Shown here piece by piece: positions 1-12,919 of a stretch of DNA of 49,019 nt. Source of the stretch: Singulisphaera sp. GP187 (GTDB lineage: Bacteria > Planctomycetota > UBA1135 > UBA2386). How positions within the stretch are numbered: position 1 is the first letter of the stretch; every line of letters begins with the position of its first letter. Under the pieces are notes generated by a model, which did not search any database, was not told the DNA's origin, and saw only the letters and a list, made by a program, of their open reading frames with translations. The DNA lies in NCBI GenBank assembly GCA_945871815.1, contig CAMBXM010000009.1, positions 1 to 49,019 of the forward strand, given 5' to 3'. The translations under genes were made by a program, and so were the position numbers.

Positions 1-1
1 G

Positions 2-769
2 GAGCGCCGGATCGTCTGCATCGGCGACTCATTCACGTTTGGCTGGGGGATCCCTGTCGAGCAGTGTTGGGTCCGGAAGCTCGAAGAGGATCTGCGCACG
101 TCCCACGGCGACGTTCGCACGGTCAACTGTGGCGCCAGCGGTGCCCTGACGGTTGACGAGTATGAGTTCGGGCTGCGAACGCGGTTCGGTCAGTTCCAGC
201 CAGACGTGGTGATCGTCAGCATCTACCTCAACGACCTGATCCCGAGCCATGGTCTTTGCGTGCTCGGTGCGCAGCCAAAACAGACCGGCTACCTGCTGCT
301 CGACTACTTCCGCGCCGCCGCCTCGCCGAGTCCGCTCGCCCTCGATCCTTCCGCCGACTGGGTCGCAGGGGCACTCGGACTGCCCCGCGAAGTGGGGGAG
401 TCGATGGGTGTCTACGGTCCCGACAAGCCGTTCGATGGCATGTGGTCACAAGGCTCGCCGCAGCGCTCGTTGGCCGCCATGGCCGACTGGTGCCGCGAAC
501 ACAAGTCCTATCTTCTTGTGACTTTGTGGCCGTTTCTTCAGGAGCTTGGCCCGTCCGATCACTACCCGTTCACAAAGCTGCACGCGATGGTCAGCGACCA
601 GTGCCGGGACCTGTCACTGCCGATTCTTGATCTACTCCCGATCCTGAAAAGCGGCCAGCCCACATCGAGCTACTGGGTCACACCAGCGGACATGCATGCG
701 AACCCCAGCGCGCAGCGTCTCGTGCGCCCTGCCATCGCCGAGTTCGTCCGCCAAAACTGGCCTCGCTGA
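2..769 (+). CDS. SGNH/GDSL-family hydrolase, 5'-truncated by window edge
   Basis: The frame is open from base 2, so the true start lies left of the window and about 255 residues are visible. It begins with IVCIGDSFTFGWG, the GDSxTxG block I of SGNH hydrolases with the nucleophile Ser. This is followed by a Gly block (NCGASGAL), a block III-like YLND (the usual GxND Gly is replaced) and the C-terminal DMHAN, whose Asp (base 689) and His (base 695) would complete the catalytic triad. The family covers esterases, lipases and acetyl-xylan or peptidoglycan/alginate deacetylases acting on extracytoplasmic esters. The substrate cannot be told from the sequence. The gene ends 231 bases before the respiratory operon and is probably a separate transcription unit. 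Confidence 0.8.
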   Translation, partial: ERRIVCIGDSFTFGWGIPVEQCWVRKLEEDLRTSHGDVRTVNCGASGALTVDEYEFGLRTRFGQFQPDVVIVSIYLNDLIPSHGLCVLGAQPKQTGYLLLDYFRAAASPSPLALDPSADWVAGALGLPREVGESMGVYGPDKPFDGMWSQGSPQRSLAAMADWCREHKSYLLVTLWPFLQELGPSDHYPFTKLHAMVSDQCRDLSLPILDLLPILKSGQPTSSYWVTPADMHANPSAQRLVRPAIAEFVRQNWPR

Positions 770-822
770 CCCGGCTCGCCGCCGATGTGGAATGTTCTTC
801 GTTCTGATCTACGAGTCTGAAA

Positions 823-851
823 TTGACCGGGGGCGACTGATCTTTTACGAC
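823..851 (+). promoter_or_regulatory. candidate sigma70-type promoter for the respiratory operon
   Basis: TTGACC at 823-828 matches 5 of 6 bases of the -35 consensus. A 17-base spacer separates it from TACGAC at 846-851, which matches only 3 of 6 of the -10 consensus. It lies in the 231-base gap before actA, about 150 bases upstream of the start codon, and is the best promoter-like pair I found there. This is a pattern match only. Confidence 0.3.
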
Positions 852-986
852 CTCGCGCCCAAAACGCCTCCCGACGCGTCCCTGTCCGCCTGCTCTCCGC
901 ACTGATCTCCCACAGACCTTTGTTCGCAAGGGTTTAGCTGTGCGGCCAGAGCCGGCTTGCCAAAGACCGCATTTTCCCCCAATCGC

Positions 987-995
987 GGAGGGGAA
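987..995 (+). promoter_or_regulatory. strong ribosome binding site deciding a TTG start for actA
   Basis: GGAGGGGAA lies 5 bases before TTG at 1001. It fixes the start of actA at a TTG codon, directly before a short basic segment and the N-terminal membrane helix. No ATG or GTG in frame nearby fits as well. Confidence 0.7.
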
Positions 996-1000
996 CCAAC

Positions 1001-1659
1001 TTGACCGTCCTGTTTCCGAAGTGGACCAACAAGATCCCAGTATTCGCTGCACTCGGTGCGGCGTGTAAGGGCTTGGTCGTCATTTTCGTCGTCTGGTTCT
1101 GGTTCTCGCCGAAGCACATCGATGTCGGCTACCAACCTGAGCAGCCGATCCTCTACAGCCACAAGCTGCATGCGGGCCTGCTAGGCATGGACTGTCGCTA
1201 CTGCCATCGCGAGGTCGAGAGTGGACCCCATGCGACGGTGCCAGATGCCGATACCTGCATGGGCTGCCACAAGCAGGTCAAGAACGACAGTGATCGACTG
1301 ACCCTGTTGCGCGACAACTACGGCGACGGCTCGGGGGACAACATCCCGATCCCTTGGATCAAGGTCCACCTGCTGCCGGACTACGCCTACTTCAGCCACG
1401 CTGTGCACATGAACGCAAACGTTGGTTGCACGAGCTGCCACGGCCGCGTCGACCAGATGGAGATCGTGCGTCAGGTCGAGCCGCTGAGCATGGGTTGGTG
1501 CCTTGAGTGTCACCGCGCGCCCGAAGCACATGTGCGTCCTGCTGGTGTCAAGCCGACCGACATGGCCTGGACCCCGACCGAAGCCAGTATCGCGGCAGCG
1601 CGTGAGCGCTTGACTCGCGGCGAACTCAATCCTCCAACCCACTGCTCCGCTTGCCACCG

Positions 1660-1663
<4 letters not shown>
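1001..1663 (+). CDS. actA: Alternative complex III pentaheme cytochrome c subunit ActA
   Basis: This 220-residue protein has one N-terminal membrane helix (about residues 13-35, ending VVWFWF) and five CxxCH haem-attachment motifs: CRYCH, CMGCH, CTSCH, CLECH and the C-terminal CSACH. One helix plus five haems is the pattern of ActA, which carries electrons within the quinol:cytochrome c/oxidase oxidoreductase ACIII on the periplasmic side. The TTG start is supported by a GGAGGGGAA ribosome site 5 bases upstream. The stop overlaps the actB start as ATGA, which indicates translational coupling. It is the first gene of a 13-gene respiratory operon. Confidence 0.92.
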
Positions 1664-4866
<3,203 letters not shown>

Positions 4867-4870
4867 CCCG

Positions 4871-6304
4871 ATGACCGCAATCACCGTAATCGACGAGCCG
4901 GAAAACCCGCTGCGCCGTGCGCCTCTGGTCGAAGGCACCAACGACTTCACGTCGGTCACCAACATCGTCGCTCGCGTAGTCGAGAACAAGACGCCGAAGG
5001 GTTGGTACCTGATGTTCGGCGCCGCCATCGCACTGCTGCTGAATCTCGGCGCAATGATCGGCTATCTGATCTTCACCGGCATCGGCGTGTGGGGTAACAA
5101 CTCACCCGTCGGCTGGGGTTGGCCGATCGTCAACTTCGTTTTCTGGATCGGTATCGGCCACGCCGGCACCTTGATCAGTGCGATCCTCTTCTTGTTCCGA
5201 CAGAAGTGGCGCACGTCCATCAACCGCGCGTCCGAGGCCATGACGATTTTCGCCGTCATGGCGGCCGGTATCTTCCCGGCCATCCACGTCGGTCGCATCT
5301 GGGTCATTTGGTGGGTCTTCCCGCTGCCGAACCAGATGGCACTCTGGCCGAACTTCAAGAGCCCTCTGCTCTGGGACGTCTTCGCCGTCAGCACGTACTT
5401 CACGGTATCTCTGCTGTTCTGGTTCGTCGGGCTCGTACCGGATCTGGCGACATTCCGCGACCGAGCCGCCAAGGCCGGCCGCACGGTGGCGGCGAGGGTC
5501 TATGGCGCGTTCTCGCTCGGCTGGCACGGCAGCAACCGCCACTGGATCCACTACGAGAAGGCCTACCTGATCCTCGCAGCACTGAGCACTCCGCTCGTGC
5601 TCTCGGTTCACTCGATCGTCTCGTTTGACTTCGCTGTCTCGATCGTCCCCGGCTGGCACACGACCATCTTCCCGCCGTACTTCGTTGCGGGCGCCATCTT
5701 CTCCGGCTTCGGCATGGTGCTGACGCTGATGATTCCGGCGCGTCAATGGCTGGGCTTGCAGGAGTTGGTCACGCTGAACCACCTCGACAACATCGCCAAG
5801 ATCCTCCTGCTGACGGGCACGATGGTTGGCTACGCGTACGGGATGGAGTTCTTCATCGCGTGGTACAGCGGGTCGGAATACGAGAAGTTCTGCTTCACCA
5901 ATCGCGCGTTCGGTCCCTACTGGTGGGCCTACTGGATCATGGTCTCGTGCAACGTGATCAGTCCCCAGTTCTTCTGGTTCCGCAGTTTGCGCCGTAACCC
6001 GATGTTCCTGTTCGTGGTGTCGATCTTCGTCAACATCGGCATGTGGTTCGAGCGCTTCGTGATCACGGTGTCGTCACTCAACCGTGACTTCTTGCCGTCG
6101 AGCTGGGGTTACTTCAGCCCCACCATCATCGACATCCTTACCTACGCCGGCAGCTTCGGCCTGTTCTTCACGTTCTTCCTGCTGTTCTGCCGGTTCATGC
6201 CAATCATCGCGATCAGCGAGGTGAAGGGCGTGATGCCGCAGGCGAACCCGCATCACGGTCACGACGACCATGGTCACGGTCACACCGCGGCCCATACCCA
6301 CTGA
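4871..6304 (+). CDS. actC: Alternative complex III NrfD-like membrane subunit ActC
   Basis: This 477-residue polytopic protein has about ten membrane helices, starting at [16 protein letters not shown], and is of the NrfD/PsrC family. In ACIII, ActC sits under ActB, forms a quinol site and is proposed to take part in proton movement. The phrases [10 protein letters not shown] and [12 protein letters not shown] near the C-terminal half are typical of ActC. The last 17 residues are very rich in histidine and aspartate ([11 protein letters not shown]), which could bind metal; this tail is not needed for the family assignment. The gene starts 4 bases after the actB stop. Confidence 0.92.
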   Translation: MTAITVIDEPENPLRRAPLVEGTNDFTSVTNIVARVVENKTPKGWYLMFGAAIALLLNLGAMIGYLIFTGIGVWGNNSPVGWGWPIVNFVFWIGIGHAGTLISAILFLFRQKWRTSINRASEAMTIFAVMAAGIFPAIHVGRIWVIWWVFPLPNQMALWPNFKSPLLWDVFAVSTYFTVSLLFWFVGLVPDLATFRDRAAKAGRTVAARVYGAFSLGWHGSNRHWIHYEKAYLILAALSTPLVLSVHSIVSFDFAVSIVPGWHTTIFPPYFVAGAIFSGFGMVLTLMIPARQWLGLQELVTLNHLDNIAKILLLTGTMVGYAYGMEFFIAWYSGSEYEKFCFTNRAFGPYWWAYWIMVSCNVISPQFFWFRSLRRNPMFLFVVSIFVNIGMWFERFVITVSSLNRDFLPSSWGYFSPTIIDILTYAGSFGLFFTFFLLFCRFMPIIAISEVKGVMPQANPHHGHDDHGHGHTAAHTH

Positions 6305-6321
6305 GGACAGAGGACCAAACC

Positions 6322-6855
6322 ATGGCCAATCACTGGGGCATCGTCGCCGAATTCGACTCCGCCAGCGCGATCTATCACGCGGCGGAGAGAGTCACGGCTC
6401 AGGGCTACACCAAGGTAGACGCACACACGCCATTCCCGGTCCACGGGCTCGACAAGGCACTTCGTCAAGGTCCAAGCCATCTCGGTTGGCTCGTCATCTG
6501 CTGCGGCGCGACAGGCATCTGTCTTGCTCAATTGATGATGTGGTGGATGAACGCTGTCGATTACCCCATGTGGGTCTCCGGCAAGCAGCCATATGCGTGG
6601 CCATCCACCATCCCGGTGACCTTTGAGTTGATGGTGCTTCTTTCCGCGTTCGGAGCGGTGTTCGGCATGTTCGGCATCAACAAGCTGCCGCGCTTCCACC
6701 ACCCGATCTTCACTCACACCCAATTCCATCGCGTCACTGACGACCGCTTCTTCCTGTCGATCGACAGCACTGACCCGAAGTTCGACCGCGCAGCGACTGC
6801 CAAGATGCTCGAGAGCATCGGTGGCAAGCACGTCGAGTTGCTGGAGGAGGAATGA
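6322..6855 (+). CDS. actD: Alternative complex III subunit ActD (DUF3341)
   Basis: This 177-residue protein has a soluble N-terminal part (about 1-55, starting WGIVAEFDSASAIYHAAE), two membrane helices (about 58-78 and 98-120) and a soluble C-terminal part with the DRFFLSID segment. This is the DUF3341/ActD layout. ActD is a structural subunit on the cytoplasmic face of ACIII. An AGAGGA-like ribosome site precedes the ATG. The stop overlaps the actE start by 4 bases. Confidence 0.88.
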   Translation: MANHWGIVAEFDSASAIYHAAERVTAQGYTKVDAHTPFPVHGLDKALRQGPSHLGWLVICCGATGICLAQLMMWWMNAVDYPMWVSGKQPYAWPSTIPVTFELMVLLSAFGAVFGMFGINKLPRFHHPIFTHTQFHRVTDDRFFLSIDSTDPKFDRAATAKMLESIGGKHVELLEEE

Positions 6856-7469
6856 GCCTCATGCCCAAGTTCACGCTCCTGCTCGTCGCTCTCGCCCTCG
6901 GCGCCTGCCGCGGCGGAACCTCGACGTCGCCACCCGTGCATCTGGTGCTCGACATGGACTTCCAGCCCAAGCTGAAATCGCAGTCCGAGAGCTCGTTCGA
7001 GAACTGGACCGACCGCCGCAGCATGCGCCTGCCCGCCGAGGGCACCGTCGCTCGCGGCTCGCTGCCAGATCCCATTCTCATGCCCGATCCGAAGAGCGCC
7101 GGCAGGAACCCGGACGGCTCATGGATCAGCAGGAACCCGTTGTCGCTGAACGCAGAGACGCTCGAGCGCGGACGCGAACGCTTCGACATCTATTGCTCGA
7201 TCTGCCATGGCCTATCCGGCCGCGGCGGTAACGGTCCGGAAGGTCACGGTCTCGTCGGTCGGCGCTGGCCGGTTGCAGTGCCAAACTTCCATGCCGCTGA
7301 GGGCAAAGACAACCGCGTCGCCAATCTCACTGACGGTGAGTACTTCGAGGTTCTCTCGAGCCCTGTCGGCCGCAACACGATGCCGTCCTATGCAGCTCGC
7401 ATCAGCGTCGCGGACCGCTGGGCGATCGTTCACTACATCCGCGCCCTGCAGAACCTCGGGAAACAGTAA
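6852..7469 (+). CDS. actE: Alternative complex III monohaem cytochrome c lipoprotein ActE
   Basis: This 205-residue protein begins with a lipoprotein signal (LLLVALALGAC, Cys19) and is probably anchored by lipid at the periplasmic face. It has one CxxCH haem site (CSICH, Cys115-His119) and a likely axial Met at position 177 in NTMPSYA. The role expected for ActE is to accept electrons from ActA or pass them to the oxidase. The ATGA overlap with actD argues for the ATG at 6852, although the ATG at 6861 also gives a workable signal peptide. Confidence 0.88.
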   Translation: MSLMPKFTLLLVALALGACRGGTSTSPPVHLVLDMDFQPKLKSQSESSFENWTDRRSMRLPAEGTVARGSLPDPILMPDPKSAGRNPDGSWISRNPLSLNAETLERGRERFDIYCSICHGLSGRGGNGPEGHGLVGRRWPVAVPNFHAAEGKDNRVANLTDGEYFEVLSSPVGRNTMPSYAARISVADRWAIVHYIRALQNLGKQ

Positions 7470-7472
7470 GCC

Positions 7473-8810
7473 ATGACCGCGACCATGACTGTGCCGCCCA
7501 TCCAGATGGTGGCCCCACACGTCGTCATCCGCGTCAAAGACGGTGACCTGCGAACCAGCCAGATGGCGCTGCTCGGCGTCGGTGCGATCCTGCTTGCCGT
7601 GAGCCTCGGCCTCGGCATGACGTCGCACGACCCGGCACGCTTCTACTTCAGCTACCTGACCGGCTACATGGGCGTGCTAGGCATCACGCTTGGCGCATTG
7701 TTCTTCACGATGGTGCAGCACATCACGCGCGCCGGATGGAGCGTCGGCGTACGCCGCATCGCCGAGCACGTGACTGCAGCCATCCCGGTGATGGCCTTGC
7801 TCTACCTGCCGATCGCGATTGGTGGGTTCGATCACCTCTACGGCCACTGGGCCAACGCTGAGATCGTCGCCGGTCAGCCGAACTACGACGCGATCATTGC
7901 CGGCAAATCGAGCTACCTGAACAAGCAGTTCTTCTTCGTCCGTGCGGGCCTCTACTTCGCGATCTGGATCGGCCTGTCGATGTTCTTCCGTCGCACATCC
8001 CTCAAGCAGGACGAGACTGGTGATCCAGCCTTGAGCCTCCGGATGTCGCGCATCGCCGCACCTGGTCTGCTCCTGTTTGCGCTGTCGACCACGTTCGCTG
8101 CCTTCGATTGGATCATGTCGCTGGACCCGCATTGGTTCAGCACGATGTTCGGCATCTGCTACTTCGCTGGCGGCTTTATGTCGTTCCTCGCCTTCGTAGC
8201 GCTACTGGCGAGGTGGATCACGAGGCAGGGCTACCTCCGTGAAGTGATCACCACCGAGCACTTCCACGACATCGGCAAGCTGATGTTCGCGTTCATGGTC
8301 TTCTGGACCTACACGAACTTCAGTCAGTACATGCTGATCTGGTACGCGAACCTGCCGGAAGAGACCACGTGGTTCGCGCACCGCAAAGAAGGTGGTTGGA
8401 GCTCGGTCGGTACGATCCTCGTATTCGGCCACTTCCTGGTACCCTTCGTCCTGTTGATGTCCCGCCACATCAAGCGCAACGCCATCACCCTCAGCCTGGG
8501 TGCAGCCTTCTTGCTCGTCATCCACTGGATCGACATGCAGTACTTGGTGTTGCCGAACTACCACGGCGGACACGGTACCGAACATGCGGCGCACGTCGTC
8601 GATCCTGCGACCCTGAGTGCAGCAGGCCACCCATCATTCGGCCACGATCTCGACCTCTGGCTGCACAACATCAACCTACACGACGGGCTCTGCTACATCG
8701 GCATGCTGTGCCTGGTCGCCGGCATCACCTTGATGTTCGTGCGCAAGCACAACCTCGTCCCGCTCAGAGACCCGCGTTTGGCGGAGACACTGAGCTTCCA
8801 GAACATCTGA
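7473..8810 (+). CDS. actF: Alternative complex III membrane subunit ActF
   Basis: This 445-residue polytopic protein has about ten helices and resembles ActC. The segments AAFDWIMSLDPHWFSTMFG, FWTYTNFSQYMLIWYANLPEE and GHFLVPFVLLMSRHIKRN are hallmark ActF sequences. In ACIII it forms the second membrane half next to ActC. The gene lies 3 bases after actE and ends 19 bases before a small membrane-protein gene. Confidence 0.92.
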   Translation: MTATMTVPPIQMVAPHVVIRVKDGDLRTSQMALLGVGAILLAVSLGLGMTSHDPARFYFSYLTGYMGVLGITLGALFFTMVQHITRAGWSVGVRRIAEHVTAAIPVMALLYLPIAIGGFDHLYGHWANAEIVAGQPNYDAIIAGKSSYLNKQFFFVRAGLYFAIWIGLSMFFRRTSLKQDETGDPALSLRMSRIAAPGLLLFALSTTFAAFDWIMSLDPHWFSTMFGICYFAGGFMSFLAFVALLARWITRQGYLREVITTEHFHDIGKLMFAFMVFWTYTNFSQYMLIWYANLPEETTWFAHRKEGGWSSVGTILVFGHFLVPFVLLMSRHIKRNAITLSLGAAFLLVIHWIDMQYLVLPNYHGGHGTEHAAHVVDPATLSAAGHPSFGHDLDLWLHNINLHDGLCYIGMLCLVAGITLMFVRKHNLVPLRDPRLAETLSFQNI

Positions 8811-8829
8811 ACCGCTGAGGACTACGACG

Positions 8830-9150
8830 ATGAGCCAGGGTCACCAATCGCACGAGCATCTGCCAGGTGCAACGCACGAGCCAATCCCGCTCGACCCGGA
8901 GAACGAGATCGACGCGAAGTCGACTGCCTACTGGATCCTTGGCTCGTCAGTAGTCCTGTACATCTCGCTCTATCTACTGTTGCCGATGTTCGACTCGGTC
9001 ATGACCATGGAGCGCGACCGCAAGATCAACAACCGCAGCAACCTGGAACTCGACGCGTCCCACAAGAGCGAGGGTGCATTCCTCCGTGGTGAACTGTCGA
9101 AGAGCAAGAAGTCGATCGAGCAGGTCATGAAGGAGATGGCGGGCAAGTGA
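8830..9150 (+). CDS. small single-helix membrane protein in ACIII operon, unknown role
   Basis: I do not recognise this 106-residue protein. It has a His-rich, acidic N-terminus (about 1-33), one membrane helix (about 35-54, YWILGSSVVLYISLYLLL) and a charged, probably helical C-terminal tail of about 50 residues. It sits between actF and sco, overlaps sco by 4 bases (GTGA), and has a GAGGA-like ribosome site. By position it could be an extra ACIII subunit or an assembly factor bridging ACIII and the oxidase. This is inferred from context only. Confidence 0.75.
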   Translation: MSQGHQSHEHLPGATHEPIPLDPENEIDAKSTAYWILGSSVVLYISLYLLLPMFDSVMTMERDRKINNRSNLELDASHKSEGAFLRGELSKSKKSIEQVMKEMAGK

Positions 9151-10049
9151 TCTCCATCCCGTCGATCCCTGCCCTGTCGCTTGCCACTCGCACCGGCGCA
9201 GCCAAGCTCGCTTTGCTATGCATCAGTGCATTGGGCATCAGTTCTTTTGCAGGTGCACAAGGCCATCCAGGGTCGGCTATCGAGGTCAAGCAGGAAGCTG
9301 CCTCGATGATGGACAAGATCGGCGTGACGCTCGACCAGAACCTCTCGTTCGTCGATGAGCGTGGCTATCCGTTCACTTTCCGCCAGGTGTTCCCAGGCGA
9401 TCGCCCAGTCGTGTTGGTTCCTGGCTACTACGCATGCCCCGACATGTGTGGTCAGGTCATCGAAGGGATGTTGGCGGCTCTCAACGCCGTCGATCTCGTG
9501 CCGGGCAAGGACTACCTGATCGTCAACGTGAGCATCGACCCGCGGGAGACACACGAGGTCGCCAACGAGCGCAAGACCAAGTTCCTCTCGCGACTCCACC
9601 GCGTAGGTGGGCCTGAGGGCTGGCGTTTCCTGACCGGAACCGAGAGCGAGATCCAGAAACTCACGCAGAGCATCGGATTCCGCTACTTCTGGGCTGAGCA
9701 CGACAACCGCTACGCGCATCCAGGCGCGTTGTTGTTCCTGACACCAAAGGGCGTCATCAGTCGCGCACTCATCGGCACAACGTTCGATTCGACCGACGTG
9801 CGCCTCGCGATCGTCGAATCGAGCGAAGGGAAGCTCGGCACGTTCTGGGACGACGTCCAGATCAACTGTCTGACCTTTGACCCGCGCACCAGTTCTTATG
9901 CGCTGATGGGAATGACCGTCATGCGTGTCGGCGGCGTGATCACGTTGATCGTCATCGTCACGATGATCGCCGTCATGGTCAGTCGCGAACGTCGAAACAC
10001 CAGCAACTCAACACCCGTTCGCGACCCCCAGGCCGCGTCCGCGTCATGA
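9147..10049 (+). CDS. sco: SCO1/SenC-family copper chaperone with C-terminal anchor
   Basis: This 300-residue protein delivers copper to the CuA site of cytochrome oxidase. It has an N-terminal signal (LALLCISALGISSFAGA), a thioredoxin-like fold with the copper-binding CPDMC (Cys97, Cys101) and His191 in YAHPGALLFL, and a C-terminal membrane helix (about 252-276) that many SCO proteins lack. The GTG start overlaps the preceding stop. Its place just before coxB fits metal loading of that subunit. The C-terminal anchor would hold it at the membrane even after signal cleavage. Confidence 0.9.
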   Translation: MISIPSIPALSLATRTGAAKLALLCISALGISSFAGAQGHPGSAIEVKQEAASMMDKIGVTLDQNLSFVDERGYPFTFRQVFPGDRPVVLVPGYYACPDMCGQVIEGMLAALNAVDLVPGKDYLIVNVSIDPRETHEVANERKTKFLSRLHRVGGPEGWRFLTGTESEIQKLTQSIGFRYFWAEHDNRYAHPGALLFLTPKGVISRALIGTTFDSTDVRLAIVESSEGKLGTFWDDVQINCLTFDPRTSSYALMGMTVMRVGGVITLIVIVTMIAVMVSRERRNTSNSTPVRDPQAASAS

Positions 10050-10074
10050 ACCTCTCCACTGAGCAATTGTCCGT

Positions 10075-10101
10075 CGCCGCACCGTCTCCGACGGTGCGGC
10101 G
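10075..10101 (+). terminator. perfect 11-bp stem-loop between sco and coxB
   Basis: CGCCGCACCGT (10075-10085) and ACGGTGCGGCG (10091-10101) are perfect complements around a 5-base loop. No T-run follows, so it may be a partial terminator, a processing site or an mRNA-stability element that sets different levels for the ACIII and cox halves of the operon. It is the only clear hairpin among these tightly packed genes and lies 63 bases before the coxB start. Confidence 0.65.
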
Positions 10102-10164
10102 CAACCTTACGCAAGCAACAGGCTGCGCGGTCCTCGACAGGACCACGTTGAAGGAAGTGCGCCC

Positions 10165-11220
10165 GTGATCTCCCACCTGATCCAGGATCCGCCGAAGATC
10201 AACTACATCGAGAGCCCCGCCAAGATCGACGCACTGTCCGATCACTGGGGCCAGCTGGTGCCGTTGGCGTCGACTTTCGACCACGTCGACGGGCTCTTCT
10301 ATTTCACCTACATCGTCTGCATCTTCTTCTTCGTGTTGATCGCGGGCGTTCTCGCCTACTCCGTCGCGAAATACAGGCGCAAGACGTGGGACCAGCCGGC
10401 CGTGTCCAATGTGACACACAACACGCCGCTCGAAGTCATCTGGACGATCATCCCACTGATCATCGTCATGGTCATGTTCGCCTGGGGCTGGAAAGGCTCC
10501 CTCGACATGACGGTCGCACCAGCCGACGCCGTTCAATACAAGGCCGTTGCCAAGCAGTGGAGTTGGACCTTCTACTACCCGAACAGCAAGGTGCAGAGCT
10601 TCAACGAGTTCTGGGTCGAGATCGACAAGCCTGCTGCCTTCACGTTGCAGTCGACCGACGTGCTGCACGCGTTCTTTCTCCCGGCCATGCGCGTCAAGCG
10701 CGACATCGTCCCGGGTCGCCAAGGCACCCTGTGGTTCCATCCAACGACGAAGGGTGAGTACCACCTCTTCTGTGCAGAGTACTGCGGCGGCGACCACAGC
10801 AAGATGTACGCAAAGCTGCACGTCGTCTCCGCCGAAGACTACGCGAAGAAGCCCTGGGACGTGTTGAAGGACAGCACCCCCCAAGAGGCCGCCGCTAGCG
10901 GCGAGAACCTCTACAAGCAACTCTGTATCAGCTGTCACAGCGTGAATGGCACCGCCGGCACAGGACCGACTTGGAAAGGTCTGTTCAGCAAGCAGGGCGA
11001 CAACTACCTCGGGCGCCAGCGAGAAGTGGTCACGCCCGATGGCGGAACTCAGACGATTACGGTCGACGAGGCCTATATCACCGAGTCGATTCGCAAGCCC
11101 AATGAGAAGAAGGTTGCGGAGCTGCCCTACCGCAACAACAACATGTCGGCATTCGCGGATCTCGATGATCGCCGTGTGAACTGCCTTATCGCTTACATGA
11201 AGACGCTCGCGGACAACTGA
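10165..11220 (+). CDS. coxB: Cytochrome c oxidase subunit II fused to cytochrome c (caa3 type)
   Basis: This 351-residue protein has two N-terminal membrane helices (about 45-66 and 88-108) and a cupredoxin domain with a complete CuA site: His168, then [12 protein letters not shown] giving Cys203, Cys207, His211 and Met214. A C-terminal cytochrome c domain follows, with CISCH (Cys254-His258) and the likely axial Met327 in NNNMSAF. The fused haem marks a caa3-type enzyme that takes electrons directly from a partner such as ACIII. A GTG start at 10165 is preceded by AAGGA. Confidence 0.94.
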   Translation: MISHLIQDPPKINYIESPAKIDALSDHWGQLVPLASTFDHVDGLFYFTYIVCIFFFVLIAGVLAYSVAKYRRKTWDQPAVSNVTHNTPLEVIWTIIPLIIVMVMFAWGWKGSLDMTVAPADAVQYKAVAKQWSWTFYYPNSKVQSFNEFWVEIDKPAAFTLQSTDVLHAFFLPAMRVKRDIVPGRQGTLWFHPTTKGEYHLFCAEYCGGDHSKMYAKLHVVSAEDYAKKPWDVLKDSTPQEAAASGENLYKQLCISCHSVNGTAGTGPTWKGLFSKQGDNYLGRQREVVTPDGGTQTITVDEAYITESIRKPNEKKVAELPYRNNNMSAFADLDDRRVNCLIAYMKTLADN

Positions 11221-11230
11221 GAGCCAAGCC

Positions 11231-12886
11231 ATGACGACCCACGTCCCAGCACTCGACATCCACACCAGCGAGCACGGTAGCAAGCCGAACTACCTGAACG
11301 TCACGAAGGGCTTCAAGTCCTGGGCTCTCACCCTCGACCACAAGCGCATCGGGCTCATGTACCTGATCGGGGTGACCGCAGCGTTCCTCGCGGGCGGCGT
11401 CTTCGCCTTGCTTGTGCGTCTGCACCTCTGGGAGCCGCACGGCGCGCTGTTCACCAACGCGACCTACAACCAGATCTTCACCCTGCATGGCGTGTTCATG
11501 GTGTTCATCTTCGTGATCCCGGCAATCCCGGGCTCGCTAGGAAACATCGTGTTGCCCCTGATGCTCGGCGCCAAAGATGTGGCACTGCCACGGCTCAACC
11601 TGCTGAGCTTCTACCTGTGGTTGACAGGCACCTGCTTCGCCCTCTATGCGATCCTCGCCGGTGGCTTTGACACGGGTTGGACGTTCTACGCGCCATACAG
11701 CCTCTACACGAACCAAGCTGTCGTCTCGATCGGGCTCGGGATCTTCATCCTCGGGTTCAGTTCGATCTTCACGGGCCTCAACTTCATCGTCACGACGCAC
11801 AAAATGCGCGCACCGGGTCTCACCTGGTTCCGCATGCCGCTGTTCGTGTGGGCCATCTACGCCACAGCCATCCTCCAGGTGCTGGCGACGCCGGTTCTCG
11901 GCATCACGGTGCTGCTCGTGGCGTTGGAGCGCATCTACAACATCGGCATCTTCGATCCGCGCTTGGGCGGCGACCCGGTGCTGTTCGAGCACTTCTTCTG
12001 GTTCTACAGCCATCCGGCGGTCTACATCATGGTGTTGCCGGCCTTCGGCATCGTCAGTGAGTTGGTGACAGTTCACAGCCGTAAGCCGCTATTCGGCTAC
12101 AAGCTCATCGCGTTCAGCTCACTAGCCATCGCTGTGATCAGCTTCCTCGTGTGGGGCCATCACATGTTCACCAGTGGTCAATCGACATACGCGATGTTCG
12201 CGTTCTCGTTCTTGACCTTCTTCGTGGCAATCCCGACGGCCATCAAAGAGTTCAGCTGGGTCGCGACAATCTGGAAGGGCTCGATCGCGATGAATGCGCC
12301 GATGCTCTACACGCTCTCCTTCCTGATCATCTTCGCGATCGGAGGACTGACGGGCGTGATCCTCGGCGCGTTGAACGTCGACATCCACTTGCACGACACC
12401 TACTTCGTCGTCGCGCACTTCCACTACGTGATGATGGGTTCGATTGCCCTCGCGTTCTTCGCCGGGCTTCATCACTGGTGGCCGAAGATGTTCGGTTTGA
12501 TGTACAACGAAGGACTCGCCAAGCTCGCGTGCGGCATCATCTTCGTCGGCTTCAATGCGACCTTCATTCCGCAGTTCATCATGGGCAGCCGCGGTATGCC
12601 GCGTCGCTATGCCACCTACGTCGAGGACTTTGAGATGTACCACAAGGCATCGACGCTCGGCGCCATTGTGCTGGGCTCGGGCGTAGCGTTGATGGTCGGT
12701 TACCTGGTGCACTCGCTCCTCGCCGGCAAGAAGGCAATGCAGAACCAATGGGGTGGCGTCACCCTCGACTGGCTGTCGCCCACTCCACCGCCGCTCGAGA
12801 ACTTCGATACGCCGCCAGTCGTCACTCACGAGGTCTACGACTACTCGGTGCTCGACCTCAAGACGCTGCAGACCCCGGTCCGCTGA
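11231..12886 (+). CDS. coxA: Cytochrome c oxidase subunit I (A2-type haem-copper oxidase)
   Basis: This 551-residue, 12-helix catalytic subunit reduces O2 and pumps protons. Visible ligands are His86 (low-spin haem, LHGVFM), His261 with Tyr265 of HPAVY (CuB and the cross-linked Tyr), His310-His311 (CuB), and His396 and His398 in [11 protein letters not shown] (haem a3 and haem a). The motif is YSHPAVY rather than GHPEVY. That is the signature of the A2 subfamily, where Tyr-Ser replaces the D-channel Glu. It starts 10 bases after coxB. Confidence 0.95.
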   Translation: MTTHVPALDIHTSEHGSKPNYLNVTKGFKSWALTLDHKRIGLMYLIGVTAAFLAGGVFALLVRLHLWEPHGALFTNATYNQIFTLHGVFMVFIFVIPAIPGSLGNIVLPLMLGAKDVALPRLNLLSFYLWLTGTCFALYAILAGGFDTGWTFYAPYSLYTNQAVVSIGLGIFILGFSSIFTGLNFIVTTHKMRAPGLTWFRMPLFVWAIYATAILQVLATPVLGITVLLVALERIYNIGIFDPRLGGDPVLFEHFFWFYSHPAVYIMVLPAFGIVSELVTVHSRKPLFGYKLIAFSSLAIAVISFLVWGHHMFTSGQSTYAMFAFSFLTFFVAIPTAIKEFSWVATIWKGSIAMNAPMLYTLSFLIIFAIGGLTGVILGALNVDIHLHDTYFVVAHFHYVMMGSIALAFFAGLHHWWPKMFGLMYNEGLAKLACGIIFVGFNATFIPQFIMGSRGMPRRYATYVEDFEMYHKASTLGAIVLGSGVALMVGYLVHSLLAGKKAMQNQWGGVTLDWLSPTPPPLENFDTPPVVTHEVYDYSVLDLKTLQTPVR

Positions 12887-12919
12887 CGGTTCAAGACCAG
12901 CACGCCCCTCGAGATCCCC

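Noticed and set aside
9979-11283. Long minus-strand open frame (434 codons) opposite coxB
   Set aside because: coxB on the plus strand has all CuA and haem ligands; the reverse frame has low-complexity composition.
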